From contig CAYZVS010000007.1 of NCBI GenBank assembly GCA_964482085.1, positions 1-49,373 on the forward strand: a stretch of DNA of 49,373 bases. Direction: 5' to 3'. Below, piece by piece: positions 1 to 8,790 of this stretch. Position 1 is the stretch's first letter, and every line of letters starts with the position of its first letter. Both the position numbers and the translations under genes were made by a program. This DNA comes from CAIXDN01 sp964482085 (GTDB taxonomy: Bacteria; Patescibacteriota; Patescibacteriia; 2-12-FULL-60-25). The notes below the pieces were generated by a model. The model searched no databases. It was not told where the DNA came from and saw only the letters and a program-made list of their open reading frames with translations.

Positions 1-72
1 CTCTAAATCTCCCCTTCTGCGAAGGAGGGGTTCTGATAGAAAGTCTCCCTTCGCAGAAGGGGAGATTTAGAG
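1..72. repeat. Perfect 25-bp inverted repeat with 22-nt loop (palindromic intergenic element)
   Basis: Bases 1-25 and 48-72 are exact reverse complements (arm begins CTCTAAATCTCCCC and ends TTCTGCGAAGG). The element sits four bases past the clpC stop codon, so its transcript would fold into a long hairpin at the 3' end of the lemA-htpX-clpC message. It has no U-tract of classical terminator type. The long perfect arms suggest a dispersed palindromic repeat that may double as a terminator or 3'-end stabiliser. Its left boundary coincides with the window edge, so the element could be longer. Confidence 0.8.
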
Positions 73-75
73 GGG

Positions 76-2592
76 TTAGGCAACTTTGATCCTGTCTTTT
101 GTAACTTTAAGTGTTGCCTTCCGCTTGTTTGGATGTTCAATCAACATTTCAGAAAGAAGTGACATGATTTCACGTTCAACGACACGACGTGCGGCGCGAG
201 CACCTTCTTCTGATCCAAACTCGCGCTTCATAAGCCAATCCATCACATCATCGCCAGCGATCAAAGCGACATTTTGTGCTTCTTTGACACGACTCAGCAC
301 AACATCGAGTTCACGACGGACAATGTCGCGCAACGTCGATTGTTCCAGCGGCTTGAATACGGCAATACGATCCAGACGATTCAATAGCTCGGGACGGAAG
401 CGCTCTTTGAGTTGTGTACGAACGAGTGACTCAAAACCGTCCGTAGAATCGCCAAAACCGAGAGAGGATCGATTCAAATATTCTGCACCGACATTTGAAG
501 TCAGCACGATATAAGCGTGGCGGAATGGAATATGACGACCTGAACCGTCGGTGATACGACCGTCTTCCAAGGCCTGTAACAGCAAATGCTGGACATCTGG
601 ATGCGCTTTCTCAAATTCGTCAAAGAGAAGAACGGCGTGCGGGTGTTTACGGATTGTGTCAGCTAAACGATTTCCTTCGCGGTATCCGACATAGCCAGCA
701 GGGGAGCCGAGCAACTTGGAGACAGAATGTCCTTCTGCAAATTCTGACATGTCGAGTTTTACAAGTGCATCTTCACGTCCAAAGAGTTCATGAGCCAGTG
801 CTTTAGCAAGTTCTGTTTTTCCTGTGCCAGACGGGCCGACAAACAAAAAGCTGGCGCGAGGACGTTTTGGATCAGATAAACCGAGTCGTGCTTTGCGGAC
901 GGTTTCTGCGACTTCACGGACAACATGATCCTGACCGATGATGCGTCTGGCTAAATTAGCCTCAAGGCCACGTAATTGCTCACGCTCAGCTCTGATGACG
1001 GCTTCATACGGAACACGCGCCATACGAGCAACAATGCGCGCTACGTGATCAACGGTGACTTCCAAACGCTCTTGTTTACGGCTGGCTTTCATCGATTCTT
1101 CAATACGCTTCTTTTCATTCAACAGACGCTCCTCATCCTCAAGTGCTTTGGAGGCATCGGGTAGAGATCCACCATCAACGGCGGCTTCCTTGGTCTCACG
1201 AAGGGCATCCAGCGCAATTTCTAATGAACGTAAACGCTCAACAGACTCGCGTGAACGGCGGCGCGCATTGATATAAGCGGCGGCTTCATCGAGAACATCG
1301 ATCGCTTTGTCTGGGAAGAAACGGTCCGTAAGATAACGTTCTGAAAGATGAATAGCTGCCTCAACCGCTTCTGGTGCATAACGAACACCATGATGATCTT
1401 CATAACGCGTTTTCAAACCTTGCAACATTTTTCCAGCGAGTTCCGCGGAAGGCTCTGGAACATCGATCGGTTGAAAGCGACGTTCGAGCGCGGCGTCAGG
1501 TTCCAAGTGCTTCTTAAATTCATTCCAGGTGGTTGCGCCAATACAGCGGATCTCCCCGCGAGCCAAAGCTGGTTTTAGAATGTTGGCGGCATCGAGCGAA
1601 CCTGAAGTTGAGCCTGCACCGACAAGGTTGTGGATTTCATCAATAAATAAAATGGCCGTGGGATCAAGGCGTACCTCTTCAACAAGTTGCTTTAATCGCG
1701 CTTCAAACTCTCCACGATACATGGTTCCAGCAACCATGAGCGCGAGGTCAACAGCGTAAATGCGTTTGCCCTGCAAGATATCTGGGACATCACCAGCGGC
1801 AAGGCGTTGCGCAAGTCCTTCAACAATCGCCGTCTTACCGACACCTGGCTCACCGAGTAATATCGGATTATTTTTTGATCGACGGCAAAGGACTTCGATC
1901 AGACGGTCTGTCTCTTCATCGCGACCAATGACCGGATCAAGACTTGCAACCGTTTCTGGAGCTGTCAGCTCGCGTGCAAAGATCTCCACAGCACGAGGGC
2001 GTTTCTCGCGCGACGGACGTCCTTGCTGTGGTTGCGATGACTGGCCGGGGTTTGGAGTTGGGGTTTGGATTTCCGGTTCCGGGGATTCTTCCGATGGAAT
2101 CGCTCCGATTTCTTCACGGGCGAGCAAATCCGGGAAACGTGAAGTATTACGCAAAACATGCGCAAGCTGTTCTTTGGCCAAATCTAAATTCATGCCCTGC
2201 GTTTCCAAAAATGTATGAATATCTGGAAGCGAGCTTTCCATCAGAGCTAAAAGCAAATGTTCGGTACCAACATAACGATGCTCGTGGACATGAGCCATTA
2301 AAACGCATTTTTCAAGAACACGACGAACGGCAGGGGAGAGATCTGGAGCAATAGCACTACCTGGTTCATGTGGTTTTGGAAAACCCCGAAAAGTAGACTC
2401 GGCTTTAAGCAAATCGACATTGGATTTGGATAGCACTTCTGCGGCAATGGAACCTTGCTGTTGAAGAACACCTACCAAAAGATCACCCGGCTCGACGGAG
2501 TCGCGGCCGCTGGAAATCGCAAACGCTAGAGCATGCTGTAATGCCTCGCGAAGATGTCCCGTAAAACGGGAGAGAAATTCATTTCCGAGCAT
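76..2592 (-). CDS. clpC: ClpC-type AAA+ unfoldase (Clp/Hsp100 ATPase)
   Basis: An 838-residue class I Clp ATPase that unfolds proteins, normally for the ClpP peptidase. The N-domain has the two Clp_N helical repeats (about residues 10-55 and 85-125). A Pro/Gln/Ser-rich linker (about 165-200) joins it to the first AAA+ module with Walker A GEPGVGKT at 247-254 and Walker B LFIDEIHN near 316. A short charged coiled segment (about 445-510) is the middle domain. The second AAA+ module has Walker A GPSGTGKT at 586-593 and the C-terminal ClpB_D2-small domain. The middle domain is of ClpC rather than ClpB length. It is the last gene of lemA-htpX-clpC, starting 6 bases after htpX ends, which suggests joint quality control of membrane and soluble proteins. 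ClpP is not in the window. Confidence 0.93.
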   Translation of the reverse strand: MLGNEFLSRFTGHLREALQHALAFAISSGRDSVEPGDLLVGVLQQQGSIAAEVLSKSNVDLLKAESTFRGFPKPHEPGSAIAPDLSPAVRRVLEKCVLMAHVHEHRYVGTEHLLLALMESSLPDIHTFLETQGMNLDLAKEQLAHVLRNTSRFPDLLAREEIGAIPSEESPEPEIQTPTPNPGQSSQPQQGRPSREKRPRAVEIFARELTAPETVASLDPVIGRDEETDRLIEVLCRRSKNNPILLGEPGVGKTAIVEGLAQRLAAGDVPDILQGKRIYAVDLALMVAGTMYRGEFEARLKQLVEEVRLDPTAILFIDEIHNLVGAGSTSGSLDAANILKPALARGEIRCIGATTWNEFKKHLEPDAALERRFQPIDVPEPSAELAGKMLQGLKTRYEDHHGVRYAPEAVEAAIHLSERYLTDRFFPDKAIDVLDEAAAYINARRRSRESVERLRSLEIALDALRETKEAAVDGGSLPDASKALEDEERLLNEKKRIEESMKASRKQERLEVTVDHVARIVARMARVPYEAVIRAEREQLRGLEANLARRIIGQDHVVREVAETVRKARLGLSDPKRPRASFLFVGPSGTGKTELAKALAHELFGREDALVKLDMSEFAEGHSVSKLLGSPAGYVGYREGNRLADTIRKHPHAVLLFDEFEKAHPDVQHLLLQALEDGRITDGSGRHIPFRHAYIVLTSNVGAEYLNRSSLGFGDSTDGFESLVRTQLKERFRPELLNRLDRIAVFKPLEQSTLRDIVRRELDVVLSRVKEAQNVALIAGDDVMDWLMKREFGSEEGARAARRVVEREIMSLLSEMLIEHPNKRKATLKVTKDRIKVA

Positions 2593-2598
2593 AGTCGT

Positions 2599-3483
2599 TT
2601 AGCGAGCATCCGCCATTAGACGCAGGCGATGAATGCGTTCCTCCGCTGGAGGATGAGTTGAAAACCAGGACGCTTTACTACGACTCGGTCCAAACGGACT
2701 AGAGATCCAGAGATGGGCCGTTGCTCTGGAAGCGCGTTGCATTGGTTGATTATAGGCTGATATTTTTTCCAGCGCTCTGGCCAAGCCTTCCGGATAGCGT
2801 GTGAGCAAGACTCCGGATGCATCCGCTAGATATTCACGCGAGCGACTCACCGCGAATTTGATGAGTTCCCCGATGATTGGAGAGAGGATCAAAAAGACGA
2901 GGCCGACAATTGCCAGAACACCGCCACCACTTCTGCGTCCACGACCTCGGAACAATCCAAAACGGAAAAAAGAATCACCCATGATGGTAAGCGCGCCAAC
3001 GAGTACCGCAACCAACATCATGAAACGCATGTCATAATTTTTAACATGCGAGAGTTCATGGGCCAGGACTCCTTCCAACTCTTCGTTCTCCAGCATTTGA
3101 ACGATGCCCGTTGTAACGGCGATTGAGGCACGCTTAGGATCTCGACCCGTCGCAAAGGCATTCGGTGCTGGATCATCGACGATATAGAGCGCCGGCATCG
3201 GGAGGCCTGCGGTAATTGAGAGGTTCTCAACTAAATTCCAGAGGTAGGGATTTTGATCGCGCGACTCAATGCGTTTGGCACCCGTAGAAGACAGAACAAT
3301 TTTATCTCCCCAAAACCAGGAAACGGCAGTCATGCCGAGCGAGACAATCAATGCAAAAGCAAGCCCGAAGTATCCGGAGCCGTTTAGATAGCCAAAGAGA
3401 TAGCCTGCTGCCGCCAGGATTCCGACAAAGAGGGCGACAAGCAGGAAACTTTTACGGCGATTGGAAGCAATGTGTGAGTACAT
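2599..3483 (-). CDS. htpX: Membrane zinc metalloprotease HtpX (peptidase M48)
   Basis: A 294-residue M48B protease that cleaves misfolded membrane proteins. It has two N-terminal membrane segments (about 13-32 and 38-58), the zinc motif HELSH at 142-146 and a further hydrophobic pair around 155-205. The third zinc ligand is the Glu of the REYLADASG motif in the second half. The sequence PNAFATGRDPKRASIAVTTG is the family signature before the active site. It starts 3 bases after the lemA stop, so the two are co-transcribed; the lemA-htpX pair is a recurrent arrangement. Length matches the family. Confidence 0.95.
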   Translation of the reverse strand: MYSHIASNRRKSFLLVALFVGILAAAGYLFGYLNGSGYFGLAFALIVSLGMTAVSWFWGDKIVLSSTGAKRIESRDQNPYLWNLVENLSITAGLPMPALYIVDDPAPNAFATGRDPKRASIAVTTGIVQMLENEELEGVLAHELSHVKNYDMRFMMLVAVLVGALTIMGDSFFRFGLFRGRGRRSGGGVLAIVGLVFLILSPIIGELIKFAVSRSREYLADASGVLLTRYPEGLARALEKISAYNQPMQRASRATAHLWISSPFGPSRSKASWFSTHPPAEERIHRLRLMADAR

Positions 3484-3486
3484 CGA

Positions 3487-4038
3487 TTAGAACTGGACTT
3501 GCGGAGCATTACGTTCCGACTCGTTGCCGATTTCAAAGAATTCGCGTTTCACGAAGCCGAGCATGCCAGCAATCATATTGGTTGGAAATACCTGAAGCTT
3601 GGTATTGAAGTCGCGGACATTGCCATTGTAAAAGCGACGGGAAGCCTGGACTTTGTTTTCCGTGTCGGCAAGCTCATCCTGCAATTTGGCAAAGTTAGCA
3701 TTTGCCTTCAACTCCGGATATGCCTCGGCGACGGAAAAGAGTGACTTCAGCGTCGAGGAGAGCATATTCTCTGCAACCGCCTTGTCATGTGCACCCTGTG
3801 CGTTCATGGCATTGGCACGGGCTTGAGTGACTTTCTCAAAGGTTCCGGACTCGTGAGTAGCATAGCCTTTAACCGTTGCAACGAGGTTGGGAATCAAGTC
3901 ATAGCGACGCTTCAATTGGACGTCGATGTCGGACCAGGCCTCATCAACTTGGTTCTTGAGGGTAATAAGACCGTTGTATGTCATGACCAACCAAATGGCG
4001 ACCACGACGACTACGGCAAGAAGAATCCAGAGATACAT
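3487..4038 (-). CDS. lemA: LemA family membrane-anchored protein
   Basis: A 183-residue LemA protein: one N-terminal membrane helix (MYLWILLAVVVVVAIWLVM) followed by the helical LemA domain with the signature YNGLITLKNQVDEAWSDIDVQLKRRYDLIPNLV. The frame is open for 33 further codons upstream, but the start is placed at the Met directly before the membrane helix, since the upstream residues are unlike the family. The biochemical role of LemA is not established; it is commonly paired with HtpX, as here, and probably faces the same membrane quality-control task. Confidence 0.9.
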   Translation of the reverse strand: MYLWILLAVVVVVAIWLVMTYNGLITLKNQVDEAWSDIDVQLKRRYDLIPNLVATVKGYATHESGTFEKVTQARANAMNAQGAHDKAVAENMLSSTLKSLFSVAEAYPELKANANFAKLQDELADTENKVQASRRFYNGNVRDFNTKLQVFPTNMIAGMLGFVKREFFEIGNESERNAPQVQF

Positions 4039-4157
4039 AGAAAAAGGGTGATTTTTTAGCGTAAATAAGTGCCCTTTCAGGCTTACTATAAGGATAGCAG
4101 ATGCGGAACAACGGTCAATTCCGCAACATTGACCCAAAAATGACGAGCGAGCATGCT

Positions 4158-4163
4158 AGGAGA
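4158..4163 (+). promoter_or_regulatory. Shine-Dalgarno site AGGAGA of the phosphohexomutase gene
   Basis: AGGAGA lies five bases before the ATG at 4169 and fixes that start. Clear Shine-Dalgarno sites are uncommon among the plus-strand genes of this window, which makes this one informative. Confidence 0.7.
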
Positions 4164-4168
4164 CGATT

Positions 4169-5536
4169 ATGCAACCCTCCCTTTTTAAAGCCTATGATAT
4201 TCGAGGCCTCTCCCCGGAGGAGCTTGGTGCGGCTGAAGCTGGTCGTATAGGCGTGGCGCTCGCAAAACTGCATCGACCTAAAAATGTCGTGGTTGGACGA
4301 GATATGCGTGTGACATCGGCAGAACTTGAAGAAGCGTTGATCGATGGACTGAACTCGCAAGGGGTTGATGTTGTGCGTATTGGACTCTGCACGACGCCCA
4401 TGTTTAATTTTTCCGTATCTGAAGCACGAGGCGTTTATGATTTGGGAGTTATGGTGACGGCCTCGCATAATCCGGCAAAATATAATGGATTAAAAATCAC
4501 AAAAGGTGATAACACATCGATAGGGCAGGGGAGTGGAATGGAGGAATTACGGGATCTTGCCTGTTCTGATGAACCGATTCCACAAGGGAATACGCGCGGT
4601 ACCGTCAGTGATGATAATGAATTATTGGATCGTTATGTGGAGGCCGTTTGGTCGCGTAGCAAGCTCGAAGGTGGTTTTGAGGATTGGCATATCGCAATTG
4701 ATGCCGGAAATGGGATGGAAGGATATGTTTTGCCAATACTATCAAGAAAACTTGGCGCGACCGTCCATGATCTGTATTGGAAACTCGATGGCAATTTCCC
4801 AAACCATGAAGCCAATCCGGTAAAGGTTGAGACCTTGAAGGACTTACAGGAAATGGTCCGCGTGAAACGATGCGTCTTTGGCGCGGCTTTTGACGGAGAT
4901 GCGGACCGTGTTGGTTTTGTCGATGAGAACGGCGAACCTATTCCGGGAGATATTTTGACCGCTCTATTTGCCAAAGAACTTTTGTCCGAGCACAAAGGCG
5001 GAACGGTCTTATATGATTTGCGCTCATCCAAAAGCGTAAAAGAAGTCATCGAGGAAGCGGGCGGCAAGGCCATCATGTGCAAAGTCGGACATGCGGGTAT
5101 CAAAAAACAAATGCGCGAGACAGGCGCGGTGTTTGCTGGAGAGCTTTCCATGCATTTTTATTTTGCAGAGTTTGCTAATTGCGAAGCATCGGATTATGCA
5201 ATGCTCTTGCTTATGCGATTACTGAAGCGTGAAAACAAGCCGCTCTCAGCGCTCTGGAAACCGCTTGTACGCTATGCACATTCCGGGGAAATCAATTTTT
5301 CCGTCAGCGATACCCAGAAAGCGCTAGCCTTGATTGAAGAACGCTATCAAAAAGACGCACTCGATGTCTCGCATCTTGATGGTGTGCGGATTGATTTTGG
5401 AGATTGGTGGTTCTCTTTGCGCGCATCAAATACAGAGCCATTGATTCGCTTGAACCTGGAGGCGGAAACACATGAAAGAATGGAAGAGAAAGTCGCGGAA
5501 ATACGTGTATGCTTGGCATCTTTGATTCAGGCATAG
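4169..5536 (+). CDS. Phosphomannomutase/phosphoglucomutase (alpha-D-phosphohexomutase)
   Basis: A 455-residue enzyme interconverting hexose 1- and 6-phosphates. All four family loops are visible: the phosphoserine loop TASHNP with Ser99, the Mg-binding loop DGDADR with Asp242, 244 and 246, the sugar-binding loop GELSMHFYF, and the phosphate-binding loop RASNTEPLIRLNLEA near the C-terminus. The dual-specificity ManB/AlgC type fits better than GlmM, whose metal loop is usually DGDGDR, but substrate preference cannot be fixed from sequence. The 3' end overlaps murI by 28 bases, so sugar-phosphate and wall precursor supply are translationally linked. Confidence 0.92.
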   Translation: MQPSLFKAYDIRGLSPEELGAAEAGRIGVALAKLHRPKNVVVGRDMRVTSAELEEALIDGLNSQGVDVVRIGLCTTPMFNFSVSEARGVYDLGVMVTASHNPAKYNGLKITKGDNTSIGQGSGMEELRDLACSDEPIPQGNTRGTVSDDNELLDRYVEAVWSRSKLEGGFEDWHIAIDAGNGMEGYVLPILSRKLGATVHDLYWKLDGNFPNHEANPVKVETLKDLQEMVRVKRCVFGAAFDGDADRVGFVDENGEPIPGDILTALFAKELLSEHKGGTVLYDLRSSKSVKEVIEEAGGKAIMCKVGHAGIKKQMRETGAVFAGELSMHFYFAEFANCEASDYAMLLLMRLLKRENKPLSALWKPLVRYAHSGEINFSVSDTQKALALIEERYQKDALDVSHLDGVRIDFGDWWFSLRASNTEPLIRLNLEAETHERMEEKVAEIRVCLASLIQA

Positions 5537-6267
5537 GTGGCCTGACGGTTGTTAAAGAATTATTGCGTCGACATCCATCGGCAGGTTTTGTGTATTTGGG
5601 CGATACGGCTCGTACACCCTATGGAAACAAGTCCGCGGATACGATTAGGCAGCATGCTGTTGAGGACGCACGTTTTCTGGTCGGAAAAGGTGCCGCAACG
5701 ATTCTGGTTGCTTGTAATACCGTGAGTGCTGTCGCAATGCATGAACTCCGACACGCATTCCCTGTGGTCAATTTCTTTGAGGTAATTGAACCAGCTGTAT
5801 CTAAGGCAAAAGGTAAAAAAATCGGTGTGATCGGTACACGGGCGACGATTGCATCGTGTGTTTATGAAAAACAGCTAAAAGAGCAAGACGCGAAAGTCAC
5901 GGTCATCTCACAAGCTTGTCCGCTTTTTGTACCGCTCGTGGAAGAGCATTGGACACAGAAGTCGGAAACAAAACGGATAGCACGGACCTATCTTGAGCCA
6001 TTGCGCAAAGCACAAATCGATTGCTTGATCCTCGGTTGTACGCACTATCCGCTTTTACTTGATGTGATTAAAAACTCTTTGCAAAAACGCGTCAGAATTA
6101 TCGATTCACCATCCGCACTTATGGATGTTGTTGAACGGGAAGCTGCTGAGGCGATTGTTGATGGCGAACAAAAATATTACTTTACTGACCCTTCACCAAT
6201 GACAGATGCGATTGCGACTCGTTGGTTAAAAAAGATGGTTCGCGGAGAACGAGCTGTTCTCTTGTAA
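5509..6267 (+). CDS. murI: Glutamate racemase
   Basis: A 252-residue cofactor-independent racemase making D-glutamate for peptidoglycan. It has the N-terminal FDSGIGGLTVVKEL motif (Asp6, Ser7) and the two catalytic cysteines in VACNTVSA (Cys69) and LGCTHYPLL (Cys177). The start codon lies inside the 3' end of the upstream phosphohexomutase gene in another frame; no in-frame start further downstream preserves the DSG motif. Only a 12-bp hairpin follows the stop codon, and that hairpin better fits a minus-strand terminator. Confidence 0.95.
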   Translation: MLGIFDSGIGGLTVVKELLRRHPSAGFVYLGDTARTPYGNKSADTIRQHAVEDARFLVGKGAATILVACNTVSAVAMHELRHAFPVVNFFEVIEPAVSKAKGKKIGVIGTRATIASCVYEKQLKEQDAKVTVISQACPLFVPLVEEHWTQKSETKRIARTYLEPLRKAQIDCLILGCTHYPLLLDVIKNSLQKRVRIIDSPSALMDVVEREAAEAIVDGEQKYYFTDPSPMTDAIATRWLKKMVRGERAVLL

Positions 6268-6305
6268 AAGTAAACGCCCGGACTTGTATGTAACAAGTCC
6301 GGGCG
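6264..6305 (-). terminator. Intrinsic terminator of the minus-strand small RNA
   Basis: The arms 6275-6286 and 6294-6305 form a perfect 12-bp GC-rich stem with a 7-nt loop. Read on the minus strand the stem is followed by TTTACTTTT, a usable U-rich tail. On the plus strand it is followed by TGGGAGTAG, which is not. This strand bias is why the element is assigned to the minus strand. Confidence 0.7.
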
Positions 6306-6316
6306 TGGGAGTAGTC

Positions 6317-6520
6317 GGCTCTTCGGAGGCGAAACGTGCAGTTGGTCTAGACAAAGGGGATTTCGCATCGCCTAAGACTATTACTGGTGTGATGTTGATT
6401 GAGGCTCCCTGGCGGGTTATGAGCCCATTTCCACTTTGTCCCTCGACATCAGGCTAGAACAGAGGGGGCGATCACTGGAATAGCTTTGACACCAGTATCA
6501 CAAAACGTCTCCGAAGAACC
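6317..6520 (-). ncRNA. Candidate 6S-like structured small RNA
   Basis: No protein fits here, but the minus strand has a complete small-RNA gene: promoter TTGACG-16-TAAACT (6555 to 6528), predicted start near 6520, and an intrinsic terminator at 6305-6264. The predicted 5' end (6520-6506) pairs with 6331-6317 in a 15-bp helix with one G-U and one A-C mismatch. Inside, 6391-6383 pairs with 6497-6489 (TACTGGTGT with ACACCAGTA). A hairpin GGGCTC...GAGCC lies near the apex. A roughly 200-nt rod closed by a 5'-3' terminal helix resembles 6S RNA, but no diagnostic 6S sequence was recognised. Signatures of tmRNA, RNase P RNA and SRP RNA were looked for and not found. Confidence 0.6.
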
Positions 6521-6527
6521 GTAAACG

Positions 6528-6555
6528 AGTTTACACAAAGCAAAAAAACCGTCAA
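6528..6555 (-). promoter_or_regulatory. Promoter of the minus-strand small RNA
   Basis: On the minus strand TTGACG (6555-6550) and TAAACT (6533-6528) are 16 bases apart. The same -10 hexamer is used by the typA promoter at 21824. The -10 is part of a small palindrome (GTAAAC GA GTTTAC). The promoter abuts the rseP start at 6557, so the two transcription units diverge. Confidence 0.65.
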
Positions 6556-6556
6556 G

Positions 6557-7729
6557 ATGTCATGCATGCTCAATGTCTTGATTTTTTTGCTGGTTTTATC
6601 AGTTTTGGTACTGGTTCACGAGGCTGGCCACTATATCGTCGCACGCATTTTTGGCGTAAAAGCAGAGGAATTTGGCTATGGCTTCCCTCCCCGAGCGATC
6701 GGCTTTGTAAAAACAGAGCGTGGGTGGAAGCGTGTTCCTGGCAAGGATCGGTCCAACTATAAAAACACCATTTGGTCGATTAACTGGCTTCCGCTCGGCG
6801 GATTCGTTCGTTTGAAGGGGGAGTCGGGTGAAGGCGCGGGGGAGTCAGACTCGTTTTTAACAAAACCAGGTTGGCAGAAATTTCTTGTGCTTGCTGCTGG
6901 TGTTGCCATGAATTGGCTTCTGGCCGCGTTTATATTTTCCATTGGTTTTGCTGTTGGCGTTCCGGCGGAAACGGATGGATTGCCAGCTTCCGCGATTGTA
7001 AAAGATTCACGCATCGAGATTGTTGAGGTTGTCGGCAAAAGCGCGGCGGAAACAGCGGGAATAAAACAAGGTGATCGCATCATCACCATCAATGGCGAGG
7101 TTGCGAGCAGTGCGGAGAACGCCAGAATGATTTTGTCTGATCAAACGGAAAAAGGCATGGAACTGACTATGGAGGTCATGCGTGGAAAAGATTTGGAGGT
7201 CATTCATGCAACACCGGTATTTCTTGAAGCGCTTGGGAAACCTGGACTTGGAGTCGCTCTCGGAAATATCGCGACGGTGCGTTTTCCCTTACCGCTTGCC
7301 GTTGTTCAGGGCGTGACTGTGACAGCGCAATATACAGGATTGATCGTCAACGGATTTTTTAGTCTTATCGCTGATCTCTTTGGAGCGCGTAAATTAGCCG
7401 CAGAAGTATCCGGTCCAGTTGGTATCGCTGTTCTAGCAGGACATGTTGCCGAGCAAGGTTTTTGGGCACTTATGCAATTTGCGGCAATTCTTTCCTTGAA
7501 CTTAGCCGTCATCAACTTTCTCCCCATCCCAGCGCTGGATGGTGGACGAGCCGTGTTTGTCGTGGTGGAATCTCTACGAAGACGTCGTAACAATCCACGT
7601 TTTGAAGCCGCGGTTCATCAGATCGGATTTGTTGCACTCTTGATTCTTATCTTGCTTGTAACTGCACAAGACCTGCATCGATACGGTGGAGCAATCTGGA
7701 ACGGACTCAAAGGCGTTGTAGGATTATAA
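6557..7729 (+). CDS. rseP: Site-2 membrane zinc protease RseP (peptidase M50)
   Basis: A 390-residue intramembrane metalloprotease. The first membrane helix carries the zinc motif HEAGH (His21, Glu22, His25). A single PDZ domain occupies about residues 145-215 (KSAAETAGIKQGDRIITING). The C-terminal membrane part holds the second catalytic motif NFLPIPALDGGR, whose Asp is the third zinc ligand. RseP-type enzymes cleave anti-sigma factors or leftover signal peptides; the substrate here is unknown. It heads the rseP-pheS-orf-pheT series. Two in-frame ATGs (6557 and 6566) are possible starts. Confidence 0.94.
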   Translation: MSCMLNVLIFLLVLSVLVLVHEAGHYIVARIFGVKAEEFGYGFPPRAIGFVKTERGWKRVPGKDRSNYKNTIWSINWLPLGGFVRLKGESGEGAGESDSFLTKPGWQKFLVLAAGVAMNWLLAAFIFSIGFAVGVPAETDGLPASAIVKDSRIEIVEVVGKSAAETAGIKQGDRIITINGEVASSAENARMILSDQTEKGMELTMEVMRGKDLEVIHATPVFLEALGKPGLGVALGNIATVRFPLPLAVVQGVTVTAQYTGLIVNGFFSLIADLFGARKLAAEVSGPVGIAVLAGHVAEQGFWALMQFAAILSLNLAVINFLPIPALDGGRAVFVVVESLRRRRNNPRFEAAVHQIGFVALLILILLVTAQDLHRYGGAIWNGLKGVVGL

Positions 7730-7736
7730 TATTCAT

Positions 7737-8771
7737 ATGGACCTCGAACCACAATTACGCGCAATCGGTAACCAAGCGGGTACAGCAATAGAAGCTGCAA
7801 CCAACCTCGAGCAACTCGAAGAAACCGAGGTGCGTTTTCTTGGACGCAAAGGCGAGCTTGCCGCTCTCATGAAAGAAATGGGCGCTGTCTCCGCAGAAGA
7901 TCGACCTAAAATCGGCGCTTTTGCCAATGAGGTGAAGACGGATATTGAGGCAGCGCTTGAGAAAAAAAGAAACCAGCTCGCTCAAGCATCCATCGGACAA
8001 AAGCTTTCTAGTGAACAGGAAGATGTGACAGAGCCTGGAATGAAGCCTTCCGAAGGTCATTTGCATTTAGTGACGCAGGCGATTCGAGAGTTTACGGATA
8101 TTTTTGAACGTGCCGGTTTTCAACGCGTACGACCGCCGGAAGTTGATTGGGATTGGTTTGCCTTTGAGGCGCTCAACATGCCAAAGGATCATCCAGCGCG
8201 TGATGACTGGGAAACGTTTTTCATGAATGCGCCCATGAGTGAGAAGAAAAATGAGGGTCGCATGTTACTTACTCCACATACAACCAATGGCACAGCGCAT
8301 CTTTTGAAAGATCAGAAGCCTCCGATTCGAGCTATCAGCATCGGTAAGACGTATCGAAGACAAATTGACCTGACGCATTTGCCGATGTTCCATCAATTTG
8401 ATGGCGTGTACGTGGATAAGGGTGTGAACCTCACACATTTGCTAGGCATTATCGAATACTTTGTCAAAAACTTTTTTGGACCGGATCGCAAAGTGCGTAT
8501 TCGTCCATATCATTTCCGTTTTACAGAACCGTCGTTTGAAATCGATATCTCAACGGATTCCAAAATGGGAAAGAATGGCTGGCTGGAACTTGGTGGAGCA
8601 GGAATGCTACATCCAAACGTAATTAAGGCGGCTGGACTTGATCCGGAAGAGTATTCGGGTTTAGCGTTTGGTTGGGGAGTAGAGAGAACGTATATGATGA
8701 AGGAGGGCTTGCAGCTCGACGATATTCGTACCTTGTATAAGAACGATTTGCGCTTCTTGCAGCAGTTCTAA
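7737..8771 (+). CDS. pheS: Phenylalanine-tRNA ligase alpha subunit
   Basis: A 344-residue catalytic subunit of PheRS, which charges tRNA-Phe. It has the N-terminal coiled-coil tRNA-binding arm (about 1-95) and then the class II core: TTNGTAHLL and KTYRRQIDLTHLPMFHQFDG for motif 2, the Phe-pocket region RPYHFRFTEPSFEIDI, and motif 3 GLAFGWGVERTYMM. The gene begins 7 bases after rseP ends. It is separated from its partner pheT by a small membrane-protein gene, whereas the two are usually adjacent. Confidence 0.96.
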   Translation: MDLEPQLRAIGNQAGTAIEAATNLEQLEETEVRFLGRKGELAALMKEMGAVSAEDRPKIGAFANEVKTDIEAALEKKRNQLAQASIGQKLSSEQEDVTEPGMKPSEGHLHLVTQAIREFTDIFERAGFQRVRPPEVDWDWFAFEALNMPKDHPARDDWETFFMNAPMSEKKNEGRMLLTPHTTNGTAHLLKDQKPPIRAISIGKTYRRQIDLTHLPMFHQFDGVYVDKGVNLTHLLGIIEYFVKNFFGPDRKVRIRPYHFRFTEPSFEIDISTDSKMGKNGWLELGGAGMLHPNVIKAAGLDPEEYSGLAFGWGVERTYMMKEGLQLDDIRTLYKNDLRFLQQF

Positions 8772-8790
8772 TTCTCGTGACGATATCTGT

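Noticed and set aside
4115..4468. Minus-strand open frame across the start of the phosphohexomutase gene
   Set aside because: It overlaps a well-supported gene with an excellent Shine-Dalgarno site and shows no protein-family features.
6264..6305. Terminator for murI on the plus strand
   Set aside because: The 12-bp stem is not followed by T residues on the plus strand, whereas the minus strand has TTTACTTTT directly after it.
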